Position numbers and translations under genes: made by a program. The notes below the pieces were generated by a model, which made no database searches, was not told the origin of the DNA, and saw nothing but the letters and a program-made list of their open reading frames with translations. 64,000 nucleotides of DNA from Candolleomyces eurysporus (lineage: Eukaryota > Basidiomycota > Agaricomycetes > Agaricales > Psathyrellaceae). The stretch is from NCBI GenBank assembly GCA_027579435.1, contig JANBPK010000865.1, positions 44,971-108,970 of the forward strand, in the 5' to 3' direction. Positions 23,203 to 36,154 of the stretch are shown in pieces. How positions within the stretch are numbered: the stretch's first letter is position 1; each line of letters starts with the position of its first letter.

Positions 23203-26200
23203 TCAAACAGACAGCCATCTTCGATATAGTACTTTCGCCAGCGGAGTGGCACCAGTGAAAACATAGATCAATGAAAGGTTATAGGCAGATTCCTTTCCAT
23301 ACAGATCATCCTTCAACTGTTTCAGCACACAATCACAACAAACGGACATCGGAATAGCTCACTCCTGATTCTTCCGCCATCTGCAACACCTTCTCGTAGT
23401 GCTTCACGGCGTATGAATACAGGCCTACAGCAATAAGTGGTTGACAAAATGAGACTATATCGCAGACCGCGCTTACCCAGCTGATGAAAGATTCGAGCGA
23501 AGTTGTATTCGACTTCTCGTCTTGTTTCTAGGTCATTCGCCCGGAGGTTACGATATTGCGACAGAAACGCCATACCCTGGAACGTCATTCTGAGTGCAAA
23601 TTATACGGTCGAGCGTCAGTGCTGCATACCTGTGCGACCAAATGCTGGCGGTTGTCAGACTGTCTCTGCATTGCTCGGCCGATGGACGCGATAGCAAGAC
23701 AAAGACAGATCATAGGATCCTTGGGAGCGTAGTCGTACGCATGCAACAAATAAACTGGTATCAAGAACACAGGATTTAGTTGCTAGGTTTACTAGCAGGC
23801 GAATACACGTACATATGGCGCTTTGATAGCTCTTTGCTGCGATGCATATTTGGCCATAGATTGCCACGATAACCGGGTTATGTTTTGTAGGAATCGGGGC
23901 TTTCTCTGCCGCCGGGGTACTGGCATGCTGGGACTTCTCGGTGCTGGCGGCGTGGTCGGCACTAGGTACTCCTTCTCCGTCCACGTCCATTTCGTCGTCG
24001 TCGCCGACATCGCCGTCGTCTCCTTTAGCCGAAGCCCCAGTCCCGCTGGTGTGGGCATACCGTTTATTGAGAGTATTCCAGCGGAGCGACTCAGGTGCTT
24101 TGACGGCGGCGTCTGCCAGTTTCATCTCCCGGAATAAATGCTTCTGTAATGTTGAGGTGATGAAAGCATCCGTTGGTCGAAGTCCACTTGAGATTGACGC
24201 CAGCATGATCCGTAGAGGTTCGTTATTAAACTGATATCGAGTGACCAGCTTTCGACATTGGTCTACCACGGCCGTATAATTTTGAGTTGAGATAGCACAC
24301 GCTGCAATAGGTTATGGGCGTCAAGAGAAGATACTATGAAATGGATCTAAACTCACTGATTAGTGCTAGCCGAATTGCATCTTGGCGCTCTGGTGCCTGA
24401 TAAGCATTGGATACAAGGATATGTCGGAGGACTTCGTCTGCCACATCAAACTGGTCCCGTTTGGTGAGCACGAAACAGTACTGTATGTACGTAAGTACAG
24501 ATTAGCATACAATCAGTTCGATAAAGCCGGATGAACGGACCTGAATTATCATTCGTAGCCAATCATCGAATGAAACTCCACGGAAGATGTTAACACTTCC
24601 CGGTTTGTCCACAGACTTGGCTTTTCGAGCGAGACTATCGCGCTCTGAGATGTCTTTTAGCGCTTACTTTCTAAACGCGTGAAAAACCTCACCAAGATCC
24701 AACTGAAGCCTGGAAGCCATCCGATCTTCATCGGCTTCGGTTTCTGCTTGTTGCTTCCGTTTCCGACTGCGTGGGAACATGCCCCTGAAGGGATTTGCCT
24801 GATACCGTACGATAAGACCAGATAGATCTGACATTCTGTCCGCGTAGCACGCACCCGACTTGTAAGGAAGAGATTGCGAGTTTCTCTGAACATATCAACC
24901 AATTTTTCAGCCTCCAAGAGCCACTCTCGCTCGGCGTTCACGTCATCGCCACTGAGCAATGCCGACCACTGCTCCTTGAGTCGCTTGAAGCCTTTGATTA
25001 CTTCCTTTTCCTTTTCTACCTCTAGCTCTCGGAGTTGTGCGTGGGTAAGGCGATTCTGAGCCCGAGCTGCAGCAGCCTTTGATTTGGCAGTCAGTTTATC
25101 CTCCGTGAAAAGGGAGGTCGACGCCATAGCTTGCGACCCAGAGGGATCAGGAGTCATCTCTGCTTGCGACTGATTGGCGTTCTTGCGTTTCTTTCGGGAG
25201 TCGATGACTGAAAATTGGTGTTAAAAAGGGCCCCAACACTTCAATATCGACCCACCCTCGTAAACCAAGTCTAAAGCCCTTCGAGTTTCTCCAAGTATCT
25301 CATAAATTTCTGCAAGCTTCATCTTGGCATCGTTGTTGGTCGGGTCAGCAAGGCGGACTAGAAATCCATTTCAGTGGACCGCTANGACCTAGATTGACGT
25401 TGCCTACTGTGCTCATAGACCTCGGCCGCTTCTTTCAGCTGCTCAAGATTTCTCATGCAGGCCGCGGTTTGAAGGAGTACGTAGATACTGCTGGTCTATG
25501 GACCAGATGGCCTTGATTCAGANATTTATCTGACAAAAACGATTGTACACATACTGCAGGATCCCCNCCAAGCAGCTCGTAGATTGGCTTGGCCTCGGCG
25601 TACATCTCTCGCTCGAAATACGCGTCAGCGATCTCCGAGAACAGCACTGCATAGTCCAAAACATCTTCAGACAGGACGGCATCAGCATGTCTCTGCAAAA
25701 AGGTTCATAAACGTAGCATTGCCGAGTTGNACTGGAAGACAATACCTTGCCCTCTTCGACATCGCCCATTTTGATCCTCGCAACAGCTAAACGATGTCGA
25801 GTATTTGTATCCAAAGCGAAATAGCCTGGTTCTATTGAACCATTTTCTCCAGCGGCAGTACGCGTCCAACCTANCATATCGTACTCTCTGTCGTCTTCAC
25901 AAAGGTCCCAATACCGCTGCTCTTGCCTTCCTTGGAGCCACCGCGTCCCTTTCCGAATGATGTCGACCGCCTTGTCGTACTCTCCCAGAGCGTTATAAAG
26001 ATCAGCAAGCAACAAGATGTCCAGCTCGGTAAAACCACCGCCGGCGGGATGCAGCTTCTGATGATGGTCGAACGCTTCTCGGAGAAGGTTGGCACAGGTT
26101 GGGAGGTCGTTGAGCTCTACGAGTACCAGGTGAAGCTCTCGCAGAACAGTTAAGTCATGCGGGAAGCGTTTGAGAATGGCGGAAAGGGCGTGTTTGGCNG

Positions 26201-27062
26201 TCCTAAAGTCTCCTACTTCCTTGGCTAGCGAGGCTCTATCCCAAAACGCGTCGACATTCGTTGGGTCAAGACTGTTGACCTTTCGATAGCAGTATAGCGC
26301 TTGCTGATTATACCCCAGCTCCCTGCAATGCGAGATTCATACACTCGTTCGATAAACGAAGAAAGAGCAATTACTCACCTGGAATGCCGTGCCAGACGAT
26401 CCCATTCGTCTGCATCATGNCGGAGGTGAGCTGCCATAACACGGAGCTTCAATGCTGTTTCTTTCTCTCCCANATCTTCATAGCATTGGGCAAGGACTGT
26501 CCATGGCGCCGCTGCTCGTGGCTCAATTCGAATGACCTCACTCATGATGCGCACCGCGTCAGGGATGTTGTTATCAATGTACGCTTGATTCCCCTCCCCA
26601 ATGAGAGATTTGACCTGTTGCGAAAGTACAGGCCCTGCAGTTCGACCTTTCTGTTCAGGTTAACAGCTTGTCTGGATAATCAGAGGAGCTGATACACACC
26701 TTCTTCTTCCTCCCCACTCCGGACGCTTCCCGCAGGTCGTCACGGAATTCAGCCTCCCTCTCCGCGATGAAGTTGAAGTCCCAGTCCTTCGATAAGACCG
26801 CAGCGCCTGATGCAGCATCTTGTTCGCGAATTCCTTGTATAATACGGCTTGAAGACACGGAGAATGAGGATTTTTCAAGCTTTGAAGCCCTTCAGACATA
26901 CTCGAAATCTCCTTCAATCTCTTTCTCTGCAGCCGTTTCTCTTGGATCTTCGACGTCGTCGTCGTCGTCGCTGGAATCATCGCTGTACCCTTCTTCGTCA
27001 ATATCTGACTCTTCAGCCGAGCTATCATCGTCGTGATATCTCTCTTTGTCTTCAAACAACAT
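23203..27062 (-). CDS. TFC4: Transcription factor TFIIIC TPR subunit (Tfc4/Sfc4-like)
   Basis: Assembly subunit of TFIIIC, which recognises tRNA gene promoters and recruits TFIIIB for RNA polymerase III. The start is at 27062 (MLFEDKERYHDDDSS), followed by an acidic head rich in Asp, Glu and Ser. The segment GVGRKKK and the VKSLIGEGNQAYIDN repeat open a long TPR array: AAAPWTVLAQCYEDLGEKE, DEWDRLARHSRELGYNQQAL, VDAFWDRASLAKEVGDFRTA and GGFTELDILLLADLYNALGE. The family-typical stretch WLQGRQEQRYWDLCEDDREYD follows. The C-terminal TPRs (NPVIVAIYGQICIAAKSYQSA, RREVEYNFARIFHQLG) lead to ESAYNLSLIYVFTGATPL and a final WLSV, stopping at 23203. At least ten introns interrupt the gene. Eight or so N bases fall in it (for example about 25384, 25730, 25874, 26199), so the protein cannot be read without gaps, but no frame loss is forced. 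Confidence 0.9.
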
Positions 27063-27844
27063 GAATTCGGTAAATATGGGTGGATGGAGTGGAAGTTGTT
27101 GAACCGTACAAATTACACGATGGTCAAAGCGGCTCTTGCCGCCGGATATTTGAAGATCCGCCAAGCCCCGCTCACCATTTGAACTTCCGCTCTTTCCGTC
27201 AGGCTGTCCACCTTTCGAACTCTGTCTTCGTTACCGTTTACCCGTCAGCCGGCAGGGATAAACGGTAAGCTACCGGAAAGTCCCTCCTTGTTGTCGTTTG
27301 CAACTTTTCATGCCCAGCAACACCAAGTCTCCTACTAGTGTACGGTTGAACGGTAGTTAAACACGTAATCCAATTTACCCAACACCATCCTGGCTCCCCA
27401 CACCCACCCCTTTTCTTGGCTTGTTATGTACACTTCGCTCATCAGTATTATGTGCCCAATTGTAATTATTGCTTTATTAAGCACACATCGTTGAGTTCAT
27501 TGCACGGTTTCTTCCTGGAGATCCTCTAAAACTGGGCCACAATAAGTTTACCTATAGGCTCAAGCCGTCCTCATTTCTCACAGAGGCAGGCTTCATACCC
27601 ACCGTTTCTTCGGTACTCCAGGATTTACTTACGCAGTTGCCGTTGCGCTGCGGGCTGCGATCAAGTGATCGAAAATCGGCCGCGGAAACTGTCAAACCAT
27701 CAAAGAATCCATGGTCGCTTGACCTTCTTAATGGTCCAACCAGGAGTTATTATGGGCCCCTTGGCGGCCGACTTTACAAAGGCCGGGGCACATATATATG
27801 ACCTCGTCTCTCTCCATAACCGATCACTTCTATTTTGGCCTCTC
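27063..27844. other. Divergent promoter region
   Basis: The TFIIIC subunit gene (minus) and the P450 gene (plus) diverge from this 0.78 kb region, which must contain both promoters. In-frame ATGs at 27731 and 27752 would extend the P450 upstream, but the extension has no family match. No other gene is seen. Confidence 0.5.
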
Positions 27845-30372
27845 ATGTCCTTGGTCACCCCTGGTGTCGCTTTCCTCTGCCGTGGGGTCGCCTACCTCTC
27901 AGTCTATGTGGGCTCTACCCATTATGGAGCGAACCAACTCGCAATCTACTATGGGGTCGAGGTCTCCAATTGGGTCATCATAACCGGTGCTCTTATCGCT
28001 GCCCCGGTCTTAGGCAGACTGTATGTTTCTCTCCGGGATTTGAAACATAAGAGAAGGGCAGCAGCTCTTGGTGCTCGCATCGTGCCCCGAATTCTTGGAG
28101 AGAAGATTGGAAACCTCGATGTCGTGGAGAGGGCCATGAATAATAGTAAGAAGGGTTACGTCGGTACGTTGATTCTGCGTTTATTCCTGGTCATAGGCTG
28201 AGAAATCCACGTATTCCAGGCGAAGATATGCAGGACCCATTAACCACCCTTGGACCGACGTTCAATCTCAACATTATGTATAGCGATCTTATCTTCACGA
28301 CGTCCCCAGAACATGTCAAGCTCATTTTGGCTACCGACTTCCAAAACTTCGTGAAAGGTCAGGGACTTTCGAGATTTCCAGTAGTCCATGGGCTCATAAT
28401 AAACTTCTCAGGCGAACGATTCGGGGAGTCCATGCGTTCAGTTTTAGGAACTGGAGTGTTTAATTCGGACGGTAGGCAGATTCGGGTTCTTTGTCCGAAC
28501 ATTTAGGTTGACTGGATATTTCGACCATAATATAGGTGAAATGTGGAAGTGCGCATCGACCCTTTCTCTCTTTTCCTCCTGCAACCTGACGCCTATTTCG
28601 CTAGATTCCATAGGTCTCTTACACGTCCAGTCTTCGCCCGTGACCGCATCGCCGATTTTGACATTTTCGATCGTCATGCGGACCAGGTCCTTGCCGTACT
28701 CAAACAGAGGTTGCGAGAGGGGCATGCCGTTGACTTCCAGGTCGGAATCCAGATTGCCATGAAGTGATCTAGCTCTCTTACTCTTTCGCAGGATCTTATG
28801 GGCAGGTTTACCATCGACACCGCTACCGAATTCCTGTTTGGTACTTGCGTTCATACTCTTTCAGCCGGCCTTCCATACCCCCCCCAACGCCACCTATCTT
28901 CCTAATGGACAGAAGTCACCTCAGAAGAACGCCGCAGACGAGTTCGCCGACGCCTTCCTGAAGGCGCAAGAAATCATCGCTGACCGAGAGCGTTTGTCCT
29001 GGATCTGGCCGTTATTCGAAATCAATAAGGACAAGACAGCAGACAGCATGAAGATCGTTAACGCTTATATTGAGCCCGTTATCAAGGAAGCGGTTGAGAG
29101 GAAACAAAATGCCCCTCCTCAAGAAAAGAACGTTGACGATAAGGAGGCGGAAAAGGAAGGCTGTCTTTTGGATCATTTGCTGGACGTTACTATGGACCCT
29201 GTCGTCCTCAGAGATGAGACGTATGTTCTTCTCTCATATTCTATACGGCAAGGGGCTGTCCTAACCTTTTCTTAGGCTCAACATTATGATTGGTAGGCAT
29301 ATTCGCACGACAATCTTTACTACCATATTCATGCTGATCGCTCTAGCTGGAAGAGACACTACGGCTGCTACCTTGACCTTCGTGATCTATCTTTTATCCC
29401 AGCACCCCGATGTTCTTCAGCGTCTACGTGCCGAGATTCTGGAGAAGGTTGGACCCAACCGTCGCCCCAACTTCGAAGACCTCAAGGAACTCAAATACCT
29501 GCGTGCTGTCCTGAATGGTGTGTCTGCTATTAGCACCAGCGATTTATTAATCTAACTGGTATTTGGCTATCACTAGAAACCCTTCGTCTCTTCCCCATTG
29601 TGTATGTCCTTCTCACTACCACCGTTAGGCTTGTCCTTACGCTTCGGCAGTCCTTTCAACGTTCGCCAATCTGTGAATGAGACTATCTGGCCGTCTCCCG
29701 TTCCATCAGAGAAGCCATTGTACATTCCACCCAAGACAAGGTACGTTTTGGCCGTCGTTATCACGCCTTTTTGCAAATTCCGATCGTTTTCCAGTGTCGT
29801 CTATTCCGTTTTCCTAATGCACCGGAGGAAAGATCTTTGGGGCCCAGACGGTAACGAATCTTTCTATTTACCACCAATTCTCAGTAGTATTGATGCGTTC
29901 CCTTTTAGCCGAGGAGTTTGACCCAGACCGCTTCCTGGACGACCGTCTGAAGAAATACCTACTCAAGAATTCATTCATTTTCCTTCCCTTCAACGCTGGA
30001 CCCAGAATCTGCCTCGGCCAACAAGTACGTCATTACTACCACCTGTCTTGAGTTCGACTTCCAGCCGACGCGTCTAATTCTTTCGAATCAACAGTACGCT
30101 TACAACGAGATGTCCTTCATGGTCATCCGCTTGTTGCAGTCCTTCTGTGACATTTCCTTGGATCTCGCTTCTGCGCCTAAGGAAGCGGTCCCTCCCGCCG
30201 ATTGGGCAAAGGGCACCGGGCGAAAGGCGATTGAGAAGGTCAGGCCGAAGAACCATTTGACGATGTATGCTAGCGTAAGTGGCGTCCGGTGTACAGCTTT
30301 CGAGGGCATGAATACTAATCGCGTTTTTTATAGGGAGGTGTATGGGTCAAGATGAACGAAGCTACTAATTAA
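27845..30372 (+). CDS. Cytochrome P450, CYP63-like (frame broken at a C8 run)
   Basis: Haem-thiolate monooxygenase of the CYP63 type, anchored in the ER by N-terminal hydrophobic helices ([14 protein letters not shown]... and [16 protein letters not shown]). The start at 27845 is chosen because CYP63 relatives begin with M-x-x-x-TPG. Landmarks in order are: [22 protein letters not shown] with FDIFDRHAD; helix [13 protein letters not shown] (about 29347); ExxR in ETLRLFP (about 29577); [10 protein letters not shown] and the [12 protein letters not shown] region; haem loop [12 protein letters not shown] (about 29990), containing the axial Cys; and C-terminal [12 protein letters not shown]. At least eleven introns are present. 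At 28878-28885 eight C appear where seven keep the frame [17 protein letters not shown], so the gene is interrupted on paper by one extra base. This is most likely a sequencing error; otherwise the gene is a very recent pseudogene. Confidence 0.88.
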
Positions 30373-30636
30373 TAGGTCTCAAGTATTCACGAGCAAAGTT
30401 CACTAGTTGTATATTAGCCATCGATCGCAGTGTAATTCGGTATCTATTTCGTTCAGTTCATGATCAACGTGACCATCGGAAAGCATAACGCCCGAAGAAT
30501 TAAACAACTAAGAAAATTTTCGTATATTACAGTGATGTTACATTTGGTCTACATAAATTCCTACTTGCAAAAGGAGAAAGCGAAAAGGGTTACATTCATA
30601 TACTGCTCGAGTGTCATTCCTTTGCAAAGACTTGAT

Positions 30637-31499
30637 TCATGCGGTAGCGGCAACGGGAGCGTTCGTGGCACGAACTTCAGTGTAAGTTGTCTCGGTCGTG
30701 TGAGTGGTTGGTGGTTGCTGAGTGGCAGGAGCAGGGGCGGTGTAGGTTGCAGGTGCGGCGGTGACAGTTCTCGCCTCCGAATAAGTGGAACCTCCGTAAG
30801 CTGATCCACCCTTCTTGTGTCGCGACCAGAAGTAGTCGGCAACAGCGAATAGCATGAGGAAGGATAGAAGACCGAAACAAATCCAGGAAAAGGCCTTGAT
30901 AGTTTCGAGGATACGGCAGACTTTGTAACTACCACGACACCATCTGAGATGCAACCATTTGTGCTGGGGAAACGACGGTTAGATGCGTTATTCTATCTAA
31001 TGATGATTGCACTCACTGTCGTAATGGATCCGCCCACGAGAAACATCACCCAGACGATGAACAAGTACAACATTTCGCCCATGAAACTCTTGGAGCCACT
31101 CATCCGGCCTGCGATAAGTACGATGCTACAAGAGAGTCAGTAAGATGGGCTGGTATACAAGGAAAACGACAAACTCACACAATCGTTGATCCGAGAAACG
31201 TAAGAATTGACGTGACCAGAAGCTCGATGATTACAGAATCTAAAATTTTGGGTCAAAAAAAGGTCGAAATGCGGACCAGGACGAGATGTACCGTAATAAT
31301 GAGTTCGCAAGGTAAGAATGTCGCCGGAGTCCCTTCCTTTGGTGTAATGGATTCGGTAGGCCGTCAGAGCCATGAGGACGACGGCACAACACCACTGCGC
31401 GCAAGCGTATTGTCGTCAGTCGAAGTGTGCGACGAGGGCGCACGGGTAACTCACCAGCAGTCCATGAAAGAAAATGCGAGCAGCGCTAAGGGCGGTCAT
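30637..31499 (-). CDS. MARVEL-like membrane protein with Thr/Ala/Pro-rich tail
   Basis: The start is at 31499 (MTALSAARIFFHGLL). Exons join across introns after GLL, LRTHYY, LGSTI and GGSITT. The joined protein has four hydrophobic helices: WCCAVVLMALTAYRIHY; SVIIELLVTSILTFLGSTI(I)VLIAG; MLYLFIVWVMFLVGGSITT; and AFSWICFGLLSFLMLFAVAD. The last helix is followed by the basic stop-transfer YFWSRHKKGG. The tail (TYSEARTVTAAPATYTAPA and onward) is Thr/Ala/Pro-rich and probably cytosolic and disordered. The four-helix layout matches MARVEL-type proteins and the gene at 818-1730, although the two share little sequence. It converges with the P450 gene 0.26 kb away. Confidence 0.7.
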
Positions 31500-33321
31500 G
31501 ACAGCGTGAGTTGAACAGACTTTGAACAGGAGGTGAAGTCAGTTCTTCGTCAAGTGTTGAAGTGAGGCAAGAGCAAAGATGACAATTCGCATTCGAATGA
31601 ATTTAAATAGTATTCTGAATCGGTTTGGTGGTGTTGTCTGGCCAGTAAGACAAGCTCAGGAGAACAGATGAACCTCGAACATGACGCACGCTGACGTCTC
31701 ACTTTCCATCATTCCGGGGTGGGCTCAGTAAGCCTTCACGATAGACATGGTTTTCCTCTGATAAACTCAATCAAAGTCGAGATATTCAGATACCAGACTC
31801 GGAGGACGCAATCGCCGACACCCTCGGACATTTCCTATTTGTGGGACCTTCTAGGATGATGGCTGGCGTGCATCATCTACCAAATTTAAATTTGATTTCT
31901 ACTGCAATATTTCGCGTAATTGGTGAACCTGTTTCAGAAGCACCATTGTCGGCCCCACCAAATTTACGCCTTGCTCAGCTGGTGATCGAGGCAGCTCGTG
32001 AATACCAGCACGATGCATTACGATTTAAAATTCCGTAAGCTATTTTCTGATCAGAGAACCTGCCTGATGGATGACTGGCAAAAAGCATAACGACTCATCT
32101 TGTCCATCAAGGGTGTTGAAGCCGACGCGTCCAATCACATTTGTGACGTCACGCGATTCAGTCACGCGTCCCGCCCATTTGATCGGCGTTGAAAGGCGGA
32201 TCAGGGCGTCGGGGTGAGTTGGAATTGCTGTTGAAATCGGTGGCTTGAGCAGCAGCCCAGCGCTGATACGTATGTCCGGAGGCACCCCATAGCTCAGGAG
32301 GAGCTAAGGATTCTCACAGGCATAAGTAGAGTCTGGCCAAGCATATCTTATGATCAGCCGCCTAAGGCACTCGGCATAATTCTCTCTGTTTTTGGTCGTC
32401 TCCGAGTCACACTGGCTAAGCTACTAGCTACCGCTTTGCTGGGCTGCATACATGCCAATGAACCCCATACATACCGCTCGTCAGGCTTGTTCCGCAACTA
32501 ATTCTCGTTCTTAGTTGAAATCCCTGCATTTCCGAAGTCACATCATGTCGCACGTACCCGCATTAACCGGTCGGGAAGACCAACTTTAGACCTTGGATTG
32601 GACGGTGTTCACAGAAAGATGGAGTAATTGATGGCGATAGCACGCCCACAACAATATTACCCAACAGTTCCAACAGCACTGATTGCATGAGCCAGCAACG
32701 TTTCAGCAACTACGGAGGAATTCACGGGTGAGTCCCGAGTGTGCAGTACGACACCCGCAGGGAGCCATAGAGATTGATTGTCGCCTTTCGTATTCGTCTG
32801 GTACTTCAAACGTGATTCAACCGCATACGAGCCTCGAGATACCCCTAACCGCGGGTGTTCTCTTCCTTTCACCCTGATATAAATATGAAAAAACAATTGA
32901 GAACAACCCTCATATTCACGAATTTCGGTCCCGAGAAAAGGTTGTAGGTGCCTATCTTACGATCCCATGACCGCACGCTACCCTTGAGGTTCCAAAGAGA
33001 ATCTTCGACGACTTTGCCGGCCTCGTTGCGGCTCTCATGACCCACGGGTAGCCTATTCAGTACTAATAGAACACACACAAAAGGCCTCATGTCAAACCTT
33101 GCTACTGACGTATATAAGGCGCTTCACACCCCGATTCGGGCCCCCCTGTGGCCAGTGTGAGATCGGTCCCCCATACCAACAATTGGGTGCCAGTTGCATT
33201 CTGGAGACGAGTACAGGACGAAGCTACTTGTCTTGCGCGCCTATCCTTCGTACCTCCGAGCTATTCATCTCGAATAGGAGCACTACTTGCATCATACATC
33301 CGCGTGATCAATTAGCGCTCA
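31500..33321. other. Non-coding region inside duplication copy A
   Basis: About 1.8 kb lies between the MARVEL-like gene and the GWWWK-head gene. From about 31968 it matches the region at 37897-39245. A minus-strand frame at 32040-32285 (STPIKWAGRVTES, RVGFNTLDGQD) has a counterpart in the other copy (LTPIKKARSVT, DAFNTLALWP), so it may be the relic of an exon. The core promoter of the next gene (TATATAA at 33111) is conserved in both copies. Confidence 0.5.
33111..33117 (+). promoter_or_regulatory. TATA box of GWWWK-head gene, copy A
   Basis: TATATAA lies about 205 bases before the ATG at 33322. The paralogue has TATATAAA at the same distance from its start, preceded by the same GGCCTCATGTCAAACCTT sequence, which supports function. 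Confidence 0.6.
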
Positions 33322-34387
33322 ATGTCGTCGACACTCTCTGTCACTACCAATCCCACCCCTACTGTGGGTGGGTCGGGACATCCAAGGATGCCTGGCTGGT
33401 GGTGGAAGAAGAGAAAGGAGAGACTGAAGGTCAGTTATTCCTGACAAGGATCACTGAGACGTTCTGCTCAAGTGTTCACCAATCTGAAAATTCTGAGAAG
33501 CAAAGGCAAACTGCTGAAGGTGCGCAAGGGGTCCAGGAGATCCCCAGTCGCGCGTTCATCGGGGAGCTCCCCGAAGACACCACCGTGATCGAGGCGACCG
33601 TTGCCCCGGCCATTCAAAGTAATTCAGAGGTCGGGGTAAAGATAAAGAAGAACAAGCGAAAGAGGAGGAGGAATAAGGTGAGTTGGATTTCAATTCCCCG
33701 GTTCATAGTAGGTGCTGATGGCAAATGTTTGCTCCTCTGTGCACTGGCATTACTGGCAGAAGAAGATCAAGGACAACAACATCATCCAACCAAAGCCAGA
33801 GACAATCCCTGATGGACCTCTAACAGACTTTTTCTCGCAATACGAAGGCTTTATTTACCGTCCATCTTGCGCACCGACTGATGAATTCCGTCGCCTTTGC
33901 CAGACAATGCATTGGGAGAAAGGCGACCTTGAAGAAAAGGAAGCGTATGATGATTTTGGCCGCGCCATAGCTTCCCAATTCAACAGGATGTATGGAGAAG
34001 ATATGGACGATTCAAGTGCGTGGCAGAAGCTTTGCAAAGCAATTGGGATAGACCCTATTCCGGATGAGTTGGAGGAAGCGAGGGAGGTGAGTCTCCTGGT
34101 TGCAGGATAGATAGAATGGTGCCAGTTGACGAGCTTACCTGCTTGCACTACAGACGGTATTCAATACCCACGTCAACTTAGTTGATTTGACAACCCCCCT
34201 CAGCGACACAGCTGTTCGAATTTTCCCGTCTGAAGTTGCATTAAGCAAGTACACGCTCAAGACCGGGAAAATCTTTCCACAATCAGAGGCGGTCGGAAGC
34301 CTGCTGTACTCGCTCCTTCGTCGCATCCGCTTCCCACCTCCAAAAGGGTCAAGGAGAAACGCTTACAACGTTATTATTCGTCCATGA
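33322..34387 (+). CDS. Basidiomycete protein of unknown function with GWWWK head and FFxQYxGFxYRP domain (copy A)
   Basis: Four exons. Exon 1 encodes MSSTLSVTTNPTPTVGG and then PRMPGWWWKKRKERLK, a Trp-triplet followed by a basic cluster. Exon 2 is disordered and ends in KKNKRKRRRNK. Exon 3 carries the start of a folded domain: DFFSQYEGFIYRPSCAP, EFRRLCQTMHW, AIASQFNRMYG, AWQKLCKAIGIDPIPDELEE. Exon 4 continues NTHVNLVDLTTP, then LSKYTLKTGKIFPQSEA and LLRRIRFPPP, ending IIRP with TGA at 34385. The pattern FFxxYxGFxYxP...W..LC..I.I.PIP...THVNLVDL recurs in mushroom genomes as a lineage-restricted family of unknown function. Basic tracts suggest nucleic-acid or nuclear localisation (inference). 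The intact paralogue at 39246 confirms the exon structure. Confidence 0.75.
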
Positions 34388-34442
34388 TGAGGTTCGGGCT
34401 GAATCATGCCGAGTTTCTCTACGCCAGAAGACAAATACAACA

Positions 34443-36154
34443 TTAGCTTAATGGGAAGGATAGATAGTTTGTAATGAGTACTTTATCCCTCTCTCCGTAA
34501 AGCGGAATAGATACCAACCGACCAGACACTACGCACATCGACACATTCCCTAATAGAGGGGAGGCAATTGCCGCAAAATGGGAAGTACCAGCTGGCTCTG
34601 TCGTGGAGGACTCTTCGATCTGACGGGTGACACTGAAAATGGCGCTGTACGTTTTCCCCGCGTATTGCTGGACGATCACAGGAACCCCGAAGGAGAAGCC
34701 CAGTCCAGCATCGTTCCCGCTGGCATTGGTGTGAGGGGTGTACCATGTCACCGAAAGTGGTGAGGTGTAGGTAGCAAGCAGTGCTACTTGAATGCTTCCA
34801 GTCGACTCATCTACATCGAGACGATACCTAACACCCGAGCATCTGGTTGCTTCTGAGGTTTCTTGTGCGAAATTTACGCAGTTGAATACGCACGAGTGAG
34901 CGTTGTACCTGCAAGGTTCAGAGCGATAGGTATGCAGCAAAGATATGTACCGTTTACTCCGTGGCAGAAACAGGAGTTGAATTTGAAGTCTGTCCTCCAA
35001 AGAGCTGGGAGGTTGCATATGAAGAGCCGAAGAAGGAATACGGAATCCGGATGGGAGCTTTCCGAGGGTAGGGAGCCGCCACACTTTACTATATCCCTGG
35101 GAATCGAGGAAAAGGAGCATATTCCCAAAGATAGTGGAATACGATACAATAAAGGTAGTTGGATGAGTCAACTCAAGATCGAAAAAAAGGGATGAACATA
35201 CCACATCGTGCCCCCAAGCGGTTTGAGGAATCTGCACCAGAGCATATTGTTCATTCACACAATCCCATATCATGTCACAGTCGTTAACTGGAATTAGCAA
35301 ACGGTCTCCGTCAATTAGTAGTGTATCTCTCGAACTCAGAGAAAGGATGTCAGCACGAAGGGAGCCTATTTTCTTGAAGGCTCCTTCGCGATTGCAAGGG
35401 CCGACATCGTATACGTCAACACTGTGGATGCGATCCTTAAAGCTGAGTATGAAAGGGGTGTGTATTTTACATACCTCATTGGCCTGTGGCTCCTGTGCGA
35501 GGAGATGGCAATTCTTAACCAGTCTTCCGTGATCTCGCGCACAGCCATCACCTGGATTGTGAAGTCGACCGTGACAGATGCAATAATGAGCGGGGACGCG
35601 GCTCGCTGTCCCACCACACCAATATCCCATAGTTCGATACTCCTATCACTCCCAAAGACAAGAAATCTCCCTCTGGGTACGAGGAAGAGAATATTGTGGG
35701 GTTTCGCCGACAAATGGCGGACAGAGGTGGGATTCAGCACTCAGTCGGAGCTGATTGAGGAGGAAGGTGAATTGTGGAAATTTTCCAGCTTCCTACACCA
35801 CCGGTATGGGCTTATTAAGCATGCTTCATTTGAGAGAGTCCCATCGTCTCAACTGGAAAAGACTGAGAGAATAGTACATGCTCGCGACAGACCCAACGAA
35901 GAAGTGAGATCTAGATGTGGGGTTGATTGATGACATCGAACAGCACACGACACGACTGTGCGACAACAAATGAGTACAAAATCCAGGATAATTGAAGAAT
36001 GACCGACATGGCTTAGGGAAAGCACATCTCTAAGTAGCATATAACCTGTAATTTGCGTCCAGATCTCCACTGGGACTCCATAGATAATCAGGAGCTTTCG
36101 AAGGGGCATAGACAGTAGCGTTGAGATACTATTGACTTGATGCAAGTAGCTCAA
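34443..36154 (-). CDS. F-box-like protein, probably degenerate (copy A)
   Basis: Reading from 36154 on the minus strand, an F-box-like segment appears: VPVEIWTQITGYMLLRDVLSLSH. Further on, ILFLVPRGRFLVFGSDRSIELWDIG and a long frame (ILSLSSRDTLLIDGDRLLIP, YSKVWRLPTLGKLPSGF, LGFSFGVPVIVQ) look like beta-propeller-type repeats, as in mushroom F-box proteins with an 'LWDIGVVG' body. The F-box would recruit Skp1-cullin ubiquitin ligase and the body would bind substrate. A 32-nt intron at 35443-35474 joins HRPM(R/S) to FKDRIHSVDVYDVG. The middle is damaged: relative to the other copy, bases are missing near 35815-35825, shifting frame, and a TGA sits at 35741-35743. Either an unrecognised intron bridges this or the gene is dying; I favour decay. 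Confidence 0.5.

Noticed and set aside
27665..27844. N-terminal extension of the P450 frame
   Set aside because: CYP63-type proteins start at the M-x-x-x-TPG segment; the extension opens with a non-ATG codon and has no family match.
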